64,000 bases of DNA from Diphasiastrum complanatum (taxonomy: Eukaryota > Streptophyta > Lycopodiopsida > Lycopodiales > Lycopodiaceae), in assembly GCA_029204225.1 (NCBI GenBank), contig CM055103.1:48243958-48307957 (forward strand), in the 5' to 3' direction. Of the stretch, positions 47,601 through 60,299 are shown piece by piece. The translations under genes and the position numbers were made by a program. The notes below the pieces were generated by a model. It worked only from the letters and a program-made list of their open reading frames with translations, was not told where the DNA came from and searched no databases. Within the stretch, counting starts at the first letter, position 1. Each line of letters starts with the position of its first letter.

Positions 47601-48019
47601 CCCGTTAGAGATTACACAATGGAGACCTATGCCTTCTCTGAAGTCATGATCTTAGAGATAGAAATCACATCCCACCCTACATCTTGAAGGCAGTATGCCA
47701 AACTCAAAAAATTAGGAGCAGTCTCTAAAGACTAGGGAGTCTCTTAGAGGATAGAAGAGTAATGCTCCCCTTTAACAACTAAGAATCCAAACAAGTCAAG
47801 GTTTGATGGTTATGCATGAGAGGGATTGAGTATCTTTTGTCGTCGCTTGGTGATGTTTGTCAATTGTTTAAAAGGGGAATCCTATGATATCATTTCTACA
47901 CCCAAGAGTTCCATCACAATTTGCGTCCCAATGATAATCTGATTAGGGTACAACATTGCAGAGATTATAGCTACCTCAAAGTGTATGAATTGGTGATTAA
48001 TGGATATTGGCATTTGATA

Positions 48020-50845
48020 GATGCTACATCCACTCAAATATGCAGAAGTAATATAGTCCCTCCCAAGAACTCCAATCTTTGAGTCATCAGTACACTCATC
48101 TGGGTCATCTAATAGTAGCAATGGGAACCCCATGAATGACCCTATAAGTGAGTGGTTTCAACACCTTGATTTGATCCTAGAAATTCTAGGTGAACATTTT
48201 GTTGATGATTAAGCCACTAGCCCCCACATGGAAGCAAGAACGATCTAGAGGTCAAGTATGAGAGCCTGGACCTAGAAAATTTGTAGAATCAAAGTATTAG
48301 TAACCCCTCCTTGTAGTCATACCTTTGAGAGCCTAGAAAACTCTCATCGACTGGGGAGCATGGGGTAATAGAGAAGGCCCTCAAGATTGGATGTGGTGGT
48401 ACCTTTGTTACTCACATAGGGCTTGACCACCATCAGAAGCAGTGCCCCTTGACCCATTTAGGACTTTTTGGCTAGACCAATCCCTGTCAATAAAAGACCT
48501 AACACCTTGTTCAATCTTATGCAATCCAAGGAGAGCTACCATATGTGTCCTTTTTAACATGTGCGAGGACACACAAATCAATTTTCTTGATCTTCTAAGG
48601 TGGGTGTGATTGTACATGAAACTATCACTTGATTGTACAAGCAATCTTCCTAGACAATTATTTAATGATCATCCACACTTTCTCAATCAAACCAAAAATT
48701 TAGCATGAAAAAAACTAAGTCTCAAATGCATACAAAGAATGAGAGAGAGCCCTTGCTCTCGGGTAGAGAGAGAAAGAGATGCTAGCTTTCGAGTAGAGAG
48801 AGAATAGAAGAGAAATACTCTAAAATTGTGATTAACTCTCAAAAAAACCATATGTACAATGAGAGAGCTCTTCAACAAAGTACTAGCACGAGATTTAGCA
48901 TGAGGAAATGCTATACAATGATTAGACCCCTAGATTTGCACCTTTGATCATGATTGGATCTCATGATTTTCTTCTCACAACTAATTGGGCCTCATGATGT
49001 GCACCTCTAAACATGATTGATCCACATGTGATGCACCTCCTAAAGTAATTGGCCTTATGATCTACACCTTTAAATGTCATTGGGCCAAATGGATGCATCA
49101 TCCAATGGGAGGTTGGGGAATGCTGATCAAGTCTAAATCTTGGAATATGAAATTGGGGAATATAGATGTTGGGAGTATGGAAGGGTAGGAGTTGGGAAAT
49201 ATAAAAGATTTGTGAATGTGGATCTAGGGAATGTAGGAAGTTGGGAATGTAAAAGTAATGAATGAAAGATAAAAATTTGGGAATGCTTGGGAATGTGAGA
49301 TGGTAAATTGGGGAAGGTAGATCTTTGAAGAAAAAGTGGAAAAAATAGGTCGGGAAGTCAAGATGGGAATGAAACAAAAGCACAAATGGGAAATTTGGAT
49401 GAAGCCTTAGTAAATTTTCAAATTGGGATCCACCAGCTAGGAATACTGTTGGAAAATTTAAATATGGGAATATAACTTGATGGAATTAAAAAGGTCTGAT
49501 GGTTGAAAATGGGTTGGGAATTTACACACCAAATTGGCCAATGATGTAGGTACCTGATGGCGAACTTAGATGGCCATAATTGAAAACTTGAAATGACTTT
49601 GAGAATTCAGGGTGTGTGTCACAAGATCTAAAGATCCCTTGGGAGTCTAGGTTCACCCTTTCCGGGATTTAAAGATCCATATTAGAACTCTCAGATTTCA
49701 AAGTGACAAACCTAGATTCAAAAATTGAAGCTAGTAGGTCAAAAAATGTGTTTTTGGAAATATGCACTTTTTATATTGATCATGTGGGAGTTTAGACTTG
49801 TCTGACTCAATTTAAGCTCATCATGATTGGGGAATTCAACCTGCAACTCGGTGAACCTAGATCTCTAGTGAATCTTGAGAAAGTAAAGTTGGGGATTGTA
49901 TAAAGTCCAAATTCACTTGGAAACTGTTGGTACATATATGAGAATGTGTAGATCTGACTTTTGGCTTGCACTTGGGAAATTATTTAATGAATTTTGTACT
50001 CCAAATTTTCTGATTTTTGGACAATGATTGATTGTACTAATCAATCTTCAAGAGGTGTTGATTGCCAAATAAAGTGATCTAACAACTTCTATTGATTAGA
50101 TCAAGATCTAGATGTAGATTCCTAACTATTTAGCAAGATCAACATGTGTAAACATCATGAGCAGCCTCACACGTGTGAAAAATAGTCCATGTAGGGGGGA
50201 CTTTGAGCAGAGAGCAAAGTACAATGCTCAATGATACCATACAAACCATAAAATCACAAGCAAAATGCATAAGATCTCAATGTCTCATCAACTTCTCATT
50301 GATCAAAGTAATCTTCTTATAGATCAAGTACAAGCATGACCTGTATGTTGATTCAGCAGGTCTGAAGAGTGCCACATCATTTAGATCCACCAATGGGAGC
50401 AAGTAATTCCCATATCACAAAGTTGACTTATGCTACTAGCTAGAATCCAACTGCTAGTCTCCTTGAAAATAGGAATCTTCCCTACAAAATAGGATCTAGG
50501 AGAATATGTACATGTGATAAGGTATAGCCATCTTCGCACGTGTTAATAACATCTTAGCATGTGGGACCATCTATATACAAGTAATCTTACATATTTTCTG
50601 CCCCCACGTGCTCTCTTGCACGCATAACTATTGTTCCTCCAACCACATACAGCTCTACTACTATCATCTCTCCACATGCACAAATCAACATTAATGCCGC
50701 TACTATTTTCACTACTGCTGATGTTGTTGCCGGTGAAATGCAAAAATGCACCTCCATAAAGAAAAAGAACCTTTTTTTGTCTCATCGTAAGAAAAAGAAG
50801 CAAATGAAAAACCAAATGGGATCATAAGAGCAAGAGATAGAGCTT
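48020..50845. other. Intergenic, with GA-rich and TTGGGAATG-rich stretches
   Basis: No gene recognised. 48,742-48,804 has several GAGAGAGA runs. 49,108-49,330 is dense in the word TTGGGAAT(G) and variants, a degenerate short tandem repeat; the minus-strand ORF over it (48,961-49,383) is Phe/Pro/His-rich only because of that repeat. Confidence 0.5.
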
Positions 50846-52457
50846 TTGTTATCAATGCCTAATTCTTCATCAAGTTTGTCCCTTGGGCAAGCTTGTCATT
50901 TACATGAAGCTGATCCACTCATCTCCAACGATGAATTGGGCCGTGTTGAGGACATTGATTCAAGGGCCGTGTGTTGGCTACATCCTGTGCAATTGGAGGC
51001 AAATAACTCTAGCTTTCCTTTGCTTCCTAATAGCAAAATATCATATTGCCTTACAATCACTACCAGTCTAGTTGATACCACTCTGCAATGCCAAGGGGTT
51101 GATACCAACGTCCAACTCATATAGCATGGTTTTGTTGATACCAAGTCTGTATCTAAAACAAAGAAATATTCTAATATCATAGAATTGGCTGTTTCTGTAA
51201 AAGAAAGTAAATCATCAAGTACCAAGAGCCCCAACTGGTAACCTGTATACCCATCCAATAATGTAGTAAAGTTTACTACTCACGTTTTTCTATCTTCATA
51301 TTACTAATCCAAAGCTGAGGGTTGCCACACGCCCCAATATGACTTTCATAGATTGGTGCTCTTTATAGAATGCAAGAGACAAAGGAGTTGACAAGGAAAT
51401 GACCATGTTGGGAAAGTTTCAAACTTGAGTAGAGTACAATTCTGCCACAACCGAATATCTACCTATTGTCAGTTCAAGCACCTAAAGATGAACAGCCAAA
51501 AGACTAACGCATATCTAGAACAAATTTGTAGAATGAATAGACATGCAGTATTCTAGAACAACTTCGCATTGCATTCGTAAAGTGCCACCAACACAAGATA
51601 CTGCTTCTCTCCAATCAATCATCTTCCATTCACTACTTTAGGCAAGCTTTGATGTAGCGTCACTCTTAGAATGAAAAGACTATCCCTAGAGGCATAAGAA
51701 GGGATGAGCGTATAGGCAACTGTGGCGGGAATGGCAATTATGTGCTCACCATCATCCTATCCTTTGTACTAGCTCTGTAGAATGAGTTGTGAGACACACT
51801 CACCTAAGGACATGAAGAAAAGAAACACAAGCCTTTACTTTCTGTAGGCAAAAGCCTTACAGAGATCCACATAATGCATTCATTTGTATCCTTATCTGTG
51901 ATTGATCTATTTGCAGTTTCATTCCCCTCGCCTGCAGTGCAGAGCAGGAAACTCACTCAGATGAAAAACTTAGCAATTGATTGCACAACTTGTTTATCTG
52001 TATAAGTCAAGAACTCTGAAATAGTATACAGAATTCTTCGCTTGCTCCTCTGTTATAAGAGAAAGCTTATCAAAGACACAACATGCTCACTCAAATGATT
52101 TCCATCTCCTTTCCAGCAAGATCCAACTCATGGCTGAAGTTGGAATAGGGGAACCAGGACTATTAATTCGTGTATCTTGAAGGTGTTGTGATGCAAATGT
52201 ACATATTCAGGAAAAACACCTTCGGACAAAATGCCCAATACACCTTTGTTGCCTGGGGCAACAAATGTGCTTCATCACAGCATAAGTTAGCAAATCCACA
52301 GCTGCTTCGGCTGGAAGTTAAAGTCACATGTATACTCATTCAAATTTGCAATATTCTTGGCTCCCAAAATTTGAGCCTTAGGTAGCTCATATTGGCAATA
52401 TCTAAGCTTGAAATGGCATGATAACTACCAGCTCTTGTAAAAAGGTGTTATCAAAAA
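50846..52457. other. 3' flank of the SPL gene, no separate gene supported
   Basis: One plus-strand ORF of 92 codons (50,846-51,124, MLSMPNSSSSLSLGQ...) has no recognised motif and is probably chance or a relic. The rest lacks ORFs and includes the SPL 3' UTR near 52.4 kb. Confidence 0.4.
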
Positions 52458-55400
52458 CTAAATATGTTGTGTATCAAAAATCGAAGAATCAAAAGGCCTC
52501 TGAGACTGAATTTCAGCATATCGAGGACTAAGAGATTGCAGTTCTCCAGATTCTGATGAAGGCTGGGCATTTTGCCATCGCGCAGATGGTGCCTGCATAA
52601 AATTCAGCATGGTTCCAATGTGTTGAGAGTTTTTAAAATCTTGGCCATGCATCAGAGAAAGCATGGAGTGGCTCCCATAATGTCCAACCGTGCCCAATGC
52701 TGCTGAGATACATGAGCCTTGCTGGGACTCTTTGCCAACAGAACTTGCCATACTTGCAGGCAAATTATTCCCACCTCCAAGATGTCCTTGAAGTTGTACC
52801 TGCATGGAGAGCAGATCTTTTGTCGAGATGTCATCTGCTTGTGCTTCTTGTGCACTACCAGGTAAGAGATGTTGAGGTTGAGAAAGAGCATGGGTATTTT
52901 CAACCATCAGCTGCTCGAAAGGTCCATGGGCATGTCCTGAGAAGTTGAAAGACACTGAGCTTGGGGGCTTTGCAGTCCATGACTCAGATGACAGAAGAGA
53001 GAGAGCACACCCTGAGTCTGAAAGTCCTGTGAAACTATGAGAAGCTTGCGTGGCTGCCAGGCCTGCAAGAACGTCTGCTCCAGGTGTAGAAGAGAGAGAT
53101 AAGGTATGCTCCATTTTACTTTTCAAATATGGATTAGTTCCTTGACTGCTGGCGTTGCTTGACATGGAGATCATATTTCTTTTGGAATTTTGTAAAAGCA
53201 TGAGTAATCTATCGGCACTGCTGACAGAAAGAGCCGAGTGAAATAGCTGCCGTTCTGCCCCTGGTATCTGCAACTTGCTGGATAAACCGAGCTGATCATC
53301 CAGATTTTGCACCCTTGACCACGGTCCATTTCCATAACTCCAGGCACCATGATCTGTATCCCTCACAGAAGAATCAGTGCTTTACTACTCTGCTACAAGA
53401 ATCATCTACAAAGTAACGGTTGCAATATTCTTGCTGATCAAACAAGAAGCAGCATCTTACTTGGTGAGTCCAAAGCACCAGATAAACATACTTGACATGA
53501 ATTTTGTAATCTCGACTTGAACTCCAGAAGCTACACTTTTCATCTAGACTGAGCAAATTCAGATTTGTGAACCAAAATATTTGGAGTAGCAATAACTCAA
53601 TTTCAGAATGATGCAATTAACCCGATTGGTTTGAAAAAAGATTTCAATGGGCATTCATGGTCATTCTTACTGCATTCATGTCATTAATTAGTGCTTTTGC
53701 TCACGGCAGTGCGCTTTTGAGCAGTGAATTCTGCTATAGCTAGACTAGTGCACCGAAATCTTCACAAACTGGATGTCCGGAAAATTTATGGCCATCTTAT
53801 CAAACAGATCCAAACAAAATCAAAATTCGGAGCTCAGTAGCAGAAGAACCACCTTGGAAACTGGAAACGCTTCCAGCAACAGCTATAGCCATGGAATCAG
53901 GCTGAGGCTTCCGGCGTCGCTCATTATGGCCAGCTAAACGTCTCCTGCAGCTTCTTTTACCCTCATCAAATTCACTCAGCACATGAAACCTGCAAGGTTG
54001 GCCCATTTGCGTATATTTAGATAAGTAACAGTTCTATATTTCAACAACACGTTAAATAAGGAAAATCATTTAAACAACAGCATTCATGCCTAGCTAAAAC
54101 GTGGTTTTTGAAATTTTCACCTGGACAATTAAAAGGGAATAACAAACAAGGTTCACAAAGTATCCCTTTCAAAACTAACAAAAGAAAAACAAGAAAGATT
54201 TTCTAGGACCTATGTGCGAAGAACATTGTGGCATTGCAGTCTAACATACACATCTGAGAACCCAGCTAAATCTTTTGCCTGACAAGATGGGAGTCTACCA
54301 TGCTGGAAATTGTTACCGTATGCTAGCAAATAAGAGTTCGAGAATTTAATTTGATAATCAACTGTATAGCATCATAGTTCACGTTACCGGACATTGACAA
54401 CGTAGTTGCTGTCGGCCCACAGTCTCAATATCCATACTCCATGTGGCATGCCTATCTAAATAAACTCAAAGACATGGTTCATATCTGCCCTCTTAAGTTC
54501 CAAAATCCATTTTTAATGAACTAAGTCATTTATGCCAAAACTGTCACACCGAACTAGAACAGAGCCTTCTGAATGCTCTAAAACTTGGCTCATACAGAAA
54601 ACAATGACTGGACTCTCTATTTCATTCCAGGAAGACAAAAATACAATGTCTCATTCCAATGTCGGCAGTAAGTGCCTTTACCGTACTCAGCTACAGATTA
54701 AAAAATTTCATGATGAACAGCATGAAATACAGATTACAACACCTCTACTCTCCTATTTATTTCAACAATGTAACTTGAATTTGTTCATGAGAAAATACAA
54801 GCAGTTTTCACTCTGTGGAATTCAATCATCAAGTCTTTGAACTAAACCACTTATAGGGTGGAAACATTAGTTCAAATATCAACCCTAATAGATAATTTCC
54901 AGGCACCTAAAATTATAGCACCCACATTATCATTTCTACTAAAGATCTGAGAAAGAATTGATCTCATGCACAGATGATTAAGGATGGCCTTCAGGTTTAC
55001 AGATAGTCTCTCAACATCAAGAAGCATCTTGGTACAGATTTCAAACTGTACGCAGTTTTTGTGTCACAGATGTATATGTCGTAATCCTCGAAAGCTTATG
55101 CAATAGTGGATCTGCCTAGCTTTTATGATAGTTTCTTGCTTGAGAAATATGAATTCATCACAAGGACAAAGTCAGTAGTGACACCTGCTGCACTGCTGGC
55201 AGAACCTCTGCTCCTGACCTGCTACTACAACCCTTGGCGACTTGGAATGCGCATCACATACTTTGTGCCTGCGATGGTAGTCCTTTACAGAGGAAAGGTC
55301 AAGATTGCAGCCCTCTACTTGACAACGAGGAATCTGAGCCGCTTGGGACTGTACCCTCTGCTTCTTTGCAGGAAAAGAAGCTGGCGAGGGAGAAACGTTT

Positions 55401-56161
55401 GATGTTTTACCAGTCACATATCCCGAGGAATCTTCAAAATAAGTGCGTTTTCCGAGCTTCAAACCTATCAAAGGATCAGCATTAGCCTCTACCTTCACTT
55501 CCTTGCTCTGTACTTCCTCATCTCTGCCTCTTCTTTTTTCTGTGCCTATCTCTCCTCCAAAACCCAGACACAACCTTTGTGGGTGATCTTCACCCGTGGA
55601 CTTGAGCTGGGTTTCTCCTGGATCCCTCTTCTGACTCTGCTCAAACCGACACAACACTCCATGTTTGTGTCCAGATAGGGAGCAGCTTGCTAGCTCCATA
55701 GATGCCAAGCTCCTCTGCTCAGCTTCAGAGGGCTTGTGATGAAGCCCTTTTCTGCTATTGCTTGACTCAGTTTCACCATTCTCTTCACCCTTCATTCCCG
55801 GGCTCTCTGTAGAGCTATTCCCCTGAGCCAGGGACTGATCTAAACTCTCCTTCTGGCCATAGTCTTCTGCAGCACCTGGAGCTTCTAGAGCAGAAGGAAA
55901 ACTGCAGTCATTATTAGGCAGTCTTCTGTCAGCCTCCCTCCCACGCCCAGGGAAGACCATCAGGCTATCCCAGTCCCATGGAGAAGATTTGAACACCCAC
56001 TCCATGGAGCGATCAGCCGAAAACTCACCACTTCCACTCTCAGGGCTCTCTGTGTGGGTGTCTGTTTGATCCCAGGCCGAGGAATCCCAGCAGTTTTCCA
56101 GATTATTCGAGCTTCTCGCACTTGCAGCTGTGCGATCTGGTATTCCTGCAGCTGTTGCCAT
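52458..56161 (-). CDS. SBP-box (SPL) transcription factor, three exons
   Basis: Exons 56,161-55,185, 53,989-53,853 and 53,353-52,458; introns 1,195 and 499 bp, all GT-AG and frame-consistent; 669 aa. SBP proteins are plant nuclear transcription factors that bind GTAC-core sites and control phase change and reproductive development. The SBP domain (about residues 279-355) is split by intron 1 inside CSRFH, the usual place: [24 protein letters not shown] is finger 1, [20 protein letters not shown] finger 2, and [17 protein letters not shown] the bipartite nuclear signal. The N-terminus has [15 protein letters not shown] at residue 53, resembling the start of the SPL2/10/11 group, so the true start may be the ATG at 56,005. 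An in-frame stop precedes at 56,231. Exon 3 encodes ALSLLSS over a miR156 site. Exon 3's acceptor is my best frame-consistent choice. Confidence 0.92.
52989..53008 (-). promoter_or_regulatory. miR156/157 target site in SPL exon 3
   Basis: The mRNA (minus strand) reads GTGCTCTCTCTCTTCTGTCA, the canonical SPL target sequence. It pairs with miR156 except at one position, the usual mismatch, and encodes ALSLLSS. Known biology: miR156 represses SPL mRNAs in juvenile tissue through sites like this. Confidence 0.93.
53990..55184 (-). other. SPL intron 1 (1,195 bp)
   Basis: Begins GTGTCACTACTG after CAGCAG and ends CTTGCAG before GTTTCATGTGC. The ORFs inside it (for example 54,532-54,840 plus) show no protein signature. 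Confidence 0.85.
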
Positions 56162-57500
56162 ACCCCCTGGCTTAAGATCAAAGCAGCAGACAAAGACAGC
56201 CAAATAGAAGCTAAGTTTTGAAGAAGTAAGCTATAAACAAAAGCATCCACTTGCTGAGATAAGCGATCCTTCACTCAGTCTGAAGTAATCCTCACCCCCC
56301 CTTTCCCCTATCTCTCTGGTTCCTAGTCTCTGAGGCTTTTCTTAGCAAAGCCAAACTATCAGAGAAAAAGCAAAGCTAAAACAAAAGAGAAAAAGGGGAG
56401 TTATAGCTAGCTGATGAGCTCAACCGAGGTTGAATTACACTCCCAGCTTTAACAGTACTGGATCTAGACTTGAAATGCTCATGAGAAACAAAGATCATAA
56501 GCCTGCGCAGTAGTCCATCTGCTTGGATCCAGGTACTGTGCCCCCAACACATTGAGGCTGATCACTCTCCAACAGCACACAGCAGCTTCCAACCAGCATA
56601 CCTACTCCCTCCCGCAGCTGCGCTCTCCAGCTCCAACCAAGCTCTCGGAGACCAGTGAGAAAAGCATGTCACACAGAGAGCAAGGAAATGGTGATGATGC
56701 ATCCATGGCGAGACACAGAAAGCCTATGGCTGGTTTGGGCTGGGCTGGGGCTGCTGGGGGCGGGTAGAAAGAGAGGCGCCGGCAGCGAGGGAGAAGCGAA
56801 GGAGCAGGAGCAGGAGCAGGAGCAGGAGGAGGAGCAAGCAGCAGAGGAGATGGCGAGGCAGCAGAGCAGCTGAAGAACAGGAGAAAAACATGTCTTTTTG
56901 CTGCCCGAACAAATAAAAAGAGGAAAAAAGACACCCCACCCCCCCCCCCTCTCGCATCTCCGTTCGTCAACCCAATCCGCCTCTCACACGTAGCATAATC
57001 ACCGACTATCGCAGGTCACCAGCCGGCCCAAAAGGTTCACAATCCCTATACCCGTCACGTGGCAATCCCCAAAATCTTATCCCATAACTATATCAGCAAT
57101 TTTAAAAAACTACAAATGAATTTTTGCCCCCCACTCGCAAACCCCAATTACATGAACTCTCTATCGATAATAATGTCCGTCCAATTAGGTTGCGCCACGC
57201 TGGAGTAAACGTGGCGTGGTTTTATTGGTGAGGGGTGCTGGCTCCTGTGCCCACAAGCGATGCCGGCCTGGGACCTGGGTCACATGCGCGCGCTGGCAGG
57301 CAGTGTGGCCAAACCATTTGCTGTCAGCCGCTATGGCTTTAACGGGTCTTCTCACTCTGACGCGACTCTCATTGGGAAGGGCCAAAGGAGTGGGGGTGGG
57401 GTCAGGCCTGATAGAGAAGCTCTGCCTCTGCCTCTGCCTCTTGCCTCTGCCAGCCCCCTCCCCCATACACATACACATATACTCTCTGCCCTAGAAAAGG
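56162..57500 (-). promoter_or_regulatory. 5' leader and promoter region of the SPL gene
   Basis: Upstream of the SPL start the minus strand is pyrimidine-rich. It includes a (CTCCTG)-type hexamer run at 56,801-56,836 (plus strand GGAGCA, six units), a C-rich homopolymer at about 56,939-56,951, and a GC-rich block at 57,185-57,480 with a TGCCTC run. ORFs here are compositional. No TATA box or transcription start could be placed. Confidence 0.45.
56801..56836 (+). repeat. GGAGCA hexanucleotide repeat
   Basis: Six units, GGAGCA x4, GGAGGA, GGAGCA, in the presumed SPL leader. Confidence 0.85.
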
Positions 57501-57687
57501 ACACCACCCCATTCTGATGTATATGACACAAAAGCAATCCTTTTGCAAACTTCAAAGCCTGCTTGGACTTTAGTTTCTGTACTGGCACTAGCCACTTTCT
57601 CTTTTTATGAACCAACCCTTTTTTTTTATTCATGTGGGCATAAAACAGGATGTGATTTTCACACCTCTAGCCTCCCAGGCCATTCAT

Positions 57688-57757
57688 TGGCCAATGGCCT
57701 CACTGCCTTCCAAAGAGAGAACTGGCCAATGGCCTCACTGCCTTCCAAAGAGAGAAC
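57688..57757 (+). repeat. 35-bp perfect tandem duplication
   Basis: Unit TGGCCAATGGCCTCACTGCC... at 57,688-57,722 and 57,723-57,757. It contains CCAAT/ATTGG-like and GGCC palindromic words. Confidence 0.9.
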
Positions 57758-59945
57758 GACAATATATTGACTTGAACAAACTAGGGTTGGAATTTTTGAT
57801 ACATGTTCATTGATCCCTCATTTATTGCTCGTCGCTACTTCGTTGGCGCACAGGTCACCCAAAGTTTTATTTTACGTGTAAAGGATGGCGGTCGACTCCT
57901 TTTTCATCTACATTTTTTTCATGTGCCACATCTTTTTGACTTTTTAGGAGGTGTAAGGTGATTCTAGGGCTTATTTGGGAACTTCAAGATTCATCATTTG
58001 CTTTTACAATGAAAAGTTATGTCCCTTTCATGCCCAATAATCAATTCTAGAATGTTCCACCTTTAGGATAATGGTCTTTTTAGAGACCTTCAAGTGATTT
58101 TAGTCCCCAAAACTTCTCAAATGACCTTTACCACGCATAAAGTTCAAAAGAAAGAAACTTTTTCTTTGTTGCAAGGTTAAGCAAGAATTTTACTAAGCTT
58201 ACCCAAAAAGGTCCTAAAATGTATTTGTCCCTGTGTGGTGTGGTGGTAGAGATGTTGTTGTCCTAAAATGTAGTTGTCCTTGTGTGGTGTGGTGGTAGAG
58301 ATATTGGTGTGTGATTGATCGTAGGCTCAAATGCAGCCCACACATGGGCAGCATCTAAAAATAAAATTCCTAAGATGTGAGGTAATATTTTTGCCATTGT
58401 GCTTTGCCAAAATGATCAATTTTTTTACCACCACTACACAATCATGATGGGCATGTAAATTTATTAACTTGGACATTTACACCATCGAACATTGTTATTA
58501 CCATTTAAATACACTTTTATGATTAATCATTGAAAAGAATCCCAGTGGCAAGTAGACCACTTGGCAAAAATCAAAGTGGTCGGGTGTAAAATCCTATAAA
58601 AAATTTGAGAAAAGTTGTTTGTTGGGCACATGGATTCCTAACAAAATCCGCCAATGTGGTGGACTTATCACACACAAGAAGTCATCAAGAACTAAAGAAT
58701 CATAATCTCTTTGGCGTTTAGTTTCAAAGTTTAATCCTTTTCATAAATACAAAGTAAAAGGACATGATTTTTAAATGAAGTGATGTTAGATTCCAAAAGC
58801 AACCTTGCATGTTCTTGCAATGCAAAACTTCACTTGAAGGATCACTTTTGATCATTCTTTTATATAAGTCACTATCACCATGTGAGTTGGACAAGAACAA
58901 TTGTTGCATCCTCAAACACAAAAGTTTGAGTCCCATTTGCTATGGGAATGAGAAAACTAGGAGCCTCTAGTCAAACTTTGCTTGGTTCCATGCATGTATG
59001 GTGTATTGATCGTGCACATCCATACTAGTGCAATTAAAATATTGGTGCCAAGAAAATGGTCATGAAAATATGGATGAGAAAGGATTCACCTCTTTTGACA
59101 TGTATGAAACATTGTATACTCGTATATAAAAGGCTCAAAAGGCATGCTACAATCACCTACTTAATGAGCATGCTAAACAACATGTAGAGACCATGCAGAA
59201 GACAATAGATGGCTCCAAAGGGCAGGTAGACAACCAATGATGTGAGGCATCTAAGTGACAAAAAAAACATATGGGCATCCAACATTCAAACTACAATTGA
59301 GTGGCACCAAAAATCATTTGATAGTAGATGTTGAATTGGGCAACTCCACAAAGTAGCAATCTGTGGCAATAAAAAAGGGCACCTTGGCAAATCAAACTCT
59401 TATATCGGGTGCCTTGGCAAGCCAAACTTAGGCTCTCAAAGCTAGACCCAAGGCTGTTTCTAATGTTTTTTGAGAACCTTTTAAGACATTTTAATTGAAT
59501 CAAAATTTGAAGCCTTGGGAGATAAAAGATAATCTTAGACAGAATAGTTTGTTGGCATTGCCCTTGCAAAAGGTAATACTATGTGTTCAAGTTGGTCAGT
59601 GGACTTTATGCAAAAGTCAACATTAAAGTCAATGTCTTATATCATAAGTATATGTGTGTAGAAAAGCTTTGCCACATTGTTGAGCACTTTATTGCAAGAA
59701 CTTGGCCTTTGGATGCACCTCTACATACATGTTGTAAATAGCAAAAAAATCATGTCCTTCTCTTTTTCTCACATGTGTATGCCAAGGATGGGCAACTCTA
59801 ACATAAGTGCAATTCCTTCAAATGGGTCAGCTGAGATTCAAACTAGTCGACATCTAGCAAAGACTTGGCACTCTTGAATTTTTTGCCATCGATTTTTAAG
59901 ATTTTATGACAGGGAAGAATAGTGGAAATCCTAATCTAGACTCTA
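57758..59945. other. Intergenic, with a 49-bp tandem duplication
   Basis: No gene recognised. GTCCTAAAATGTA...GGTGGTAGAGAT repeats at 58,211-58,259 and 58,260-58,308, with a few mismatches. The rest is AT-rich. Confidence 0.5.
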
Positions 59946-60275
59946 GAGGAACAACATTGTGGCATTAAAGGTCACTTTGCTAATGAATGTCTTAAAAGGA
60001 AGAGGGATCAAGGAGAGAAGCAAGGCAATTTCACTTTAGATGAGGATGAACAAAATGCATGTTATTCTCTTGTGATGTCTTCTGTTGTTTTATTTCATGA
60101 AGGTGATATTGATCCATGGTGGATTGAGAGTGGAGCAAGCTCTCACATGACAAGGCATAATGAGTACTTCTCCTCCTTGATGACCTATGAAGGTGAAAGG
60201 AAGATCATCTATACTGCCAATAAAGGGCATTGGAATAATTCCTATTTTGTCTCTACAAAAGGATTTTCAGTTTAG
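59946..60275 (+). pseudogene. Copia zinc knuckle-protease fragment
   Basis: Open frame reading QHCGIKGHFANECLKRKRDQ (knuckle lacking its first Cys), then an acidic linker and WWIESGASSHMTRHNEYFSS, the protease motif with D replaced by E at the catalytic position of the usual DSGA. Ends at a stop at 60,273-60,275. Gag upstream is not recognisable. Confidence 0.75.
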
Positions 60276-60299
60276 AGAATGTATTTTTTCATTCCTTCC

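Larger units (their letters stand above)
39882..48019 (-). repeat. Right arm of the large inverted repeat (8,138 bp)
   Basis: Reverse complement of 23,924-32,082, about 99% identical. It carries mirror copies of every left-arm item: copia element (PBS 42,165-42,178, gag start 42,035, integrase to 39,882; minus), LTR-like repeat from 43,033 (plus), copia gag relic (plus), and the minisatellite with one unit fewer. Several left-arm defects are absent here: the TAA near 31,063 is Ser here, and the 1-base loss near 32,011 is not present, so the frame through KTIFIGYFPNHKAYKLYN is open. Confidence 0.93.

Noticed and set aside
23924-48019. Reading the 8-kb arms as terminal inverted repeats of one giant DNA transposon
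   Set aside because: The outer ends show no shared transposon-type terminus or visible target duplication, the arms are mosaics of retroelements, and no transposase is present.
23924-48019. Assembly artefact as the explanation for the inverted arms
   Set aside because: Not excluded, but the copies carry private substitutions and indels and end at different sequence contexts, which a simple duplication of one contig would not give. Long reads are needed to settle it.
48961-49383. 140-codon Phe/Pro/His-rich minus-strand ORF
   Set aside because: The composition follows directly from the TTGGGAATG-rich repeat underneath it.
54532-54840. 102-codon plus-strand ORF
   Set aside because: It lies inside SPL intron 1 on the opposite strand and has no recognisable features.
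56602-57633. Several overlapping ORFs on both strands upstream of SPL
   Set aside because: They lie in GC-rich, repeat-bearing leader/promoter DNA; the products are Leu-, Pro- or Arg-rich low-complexity sequence without motifs.
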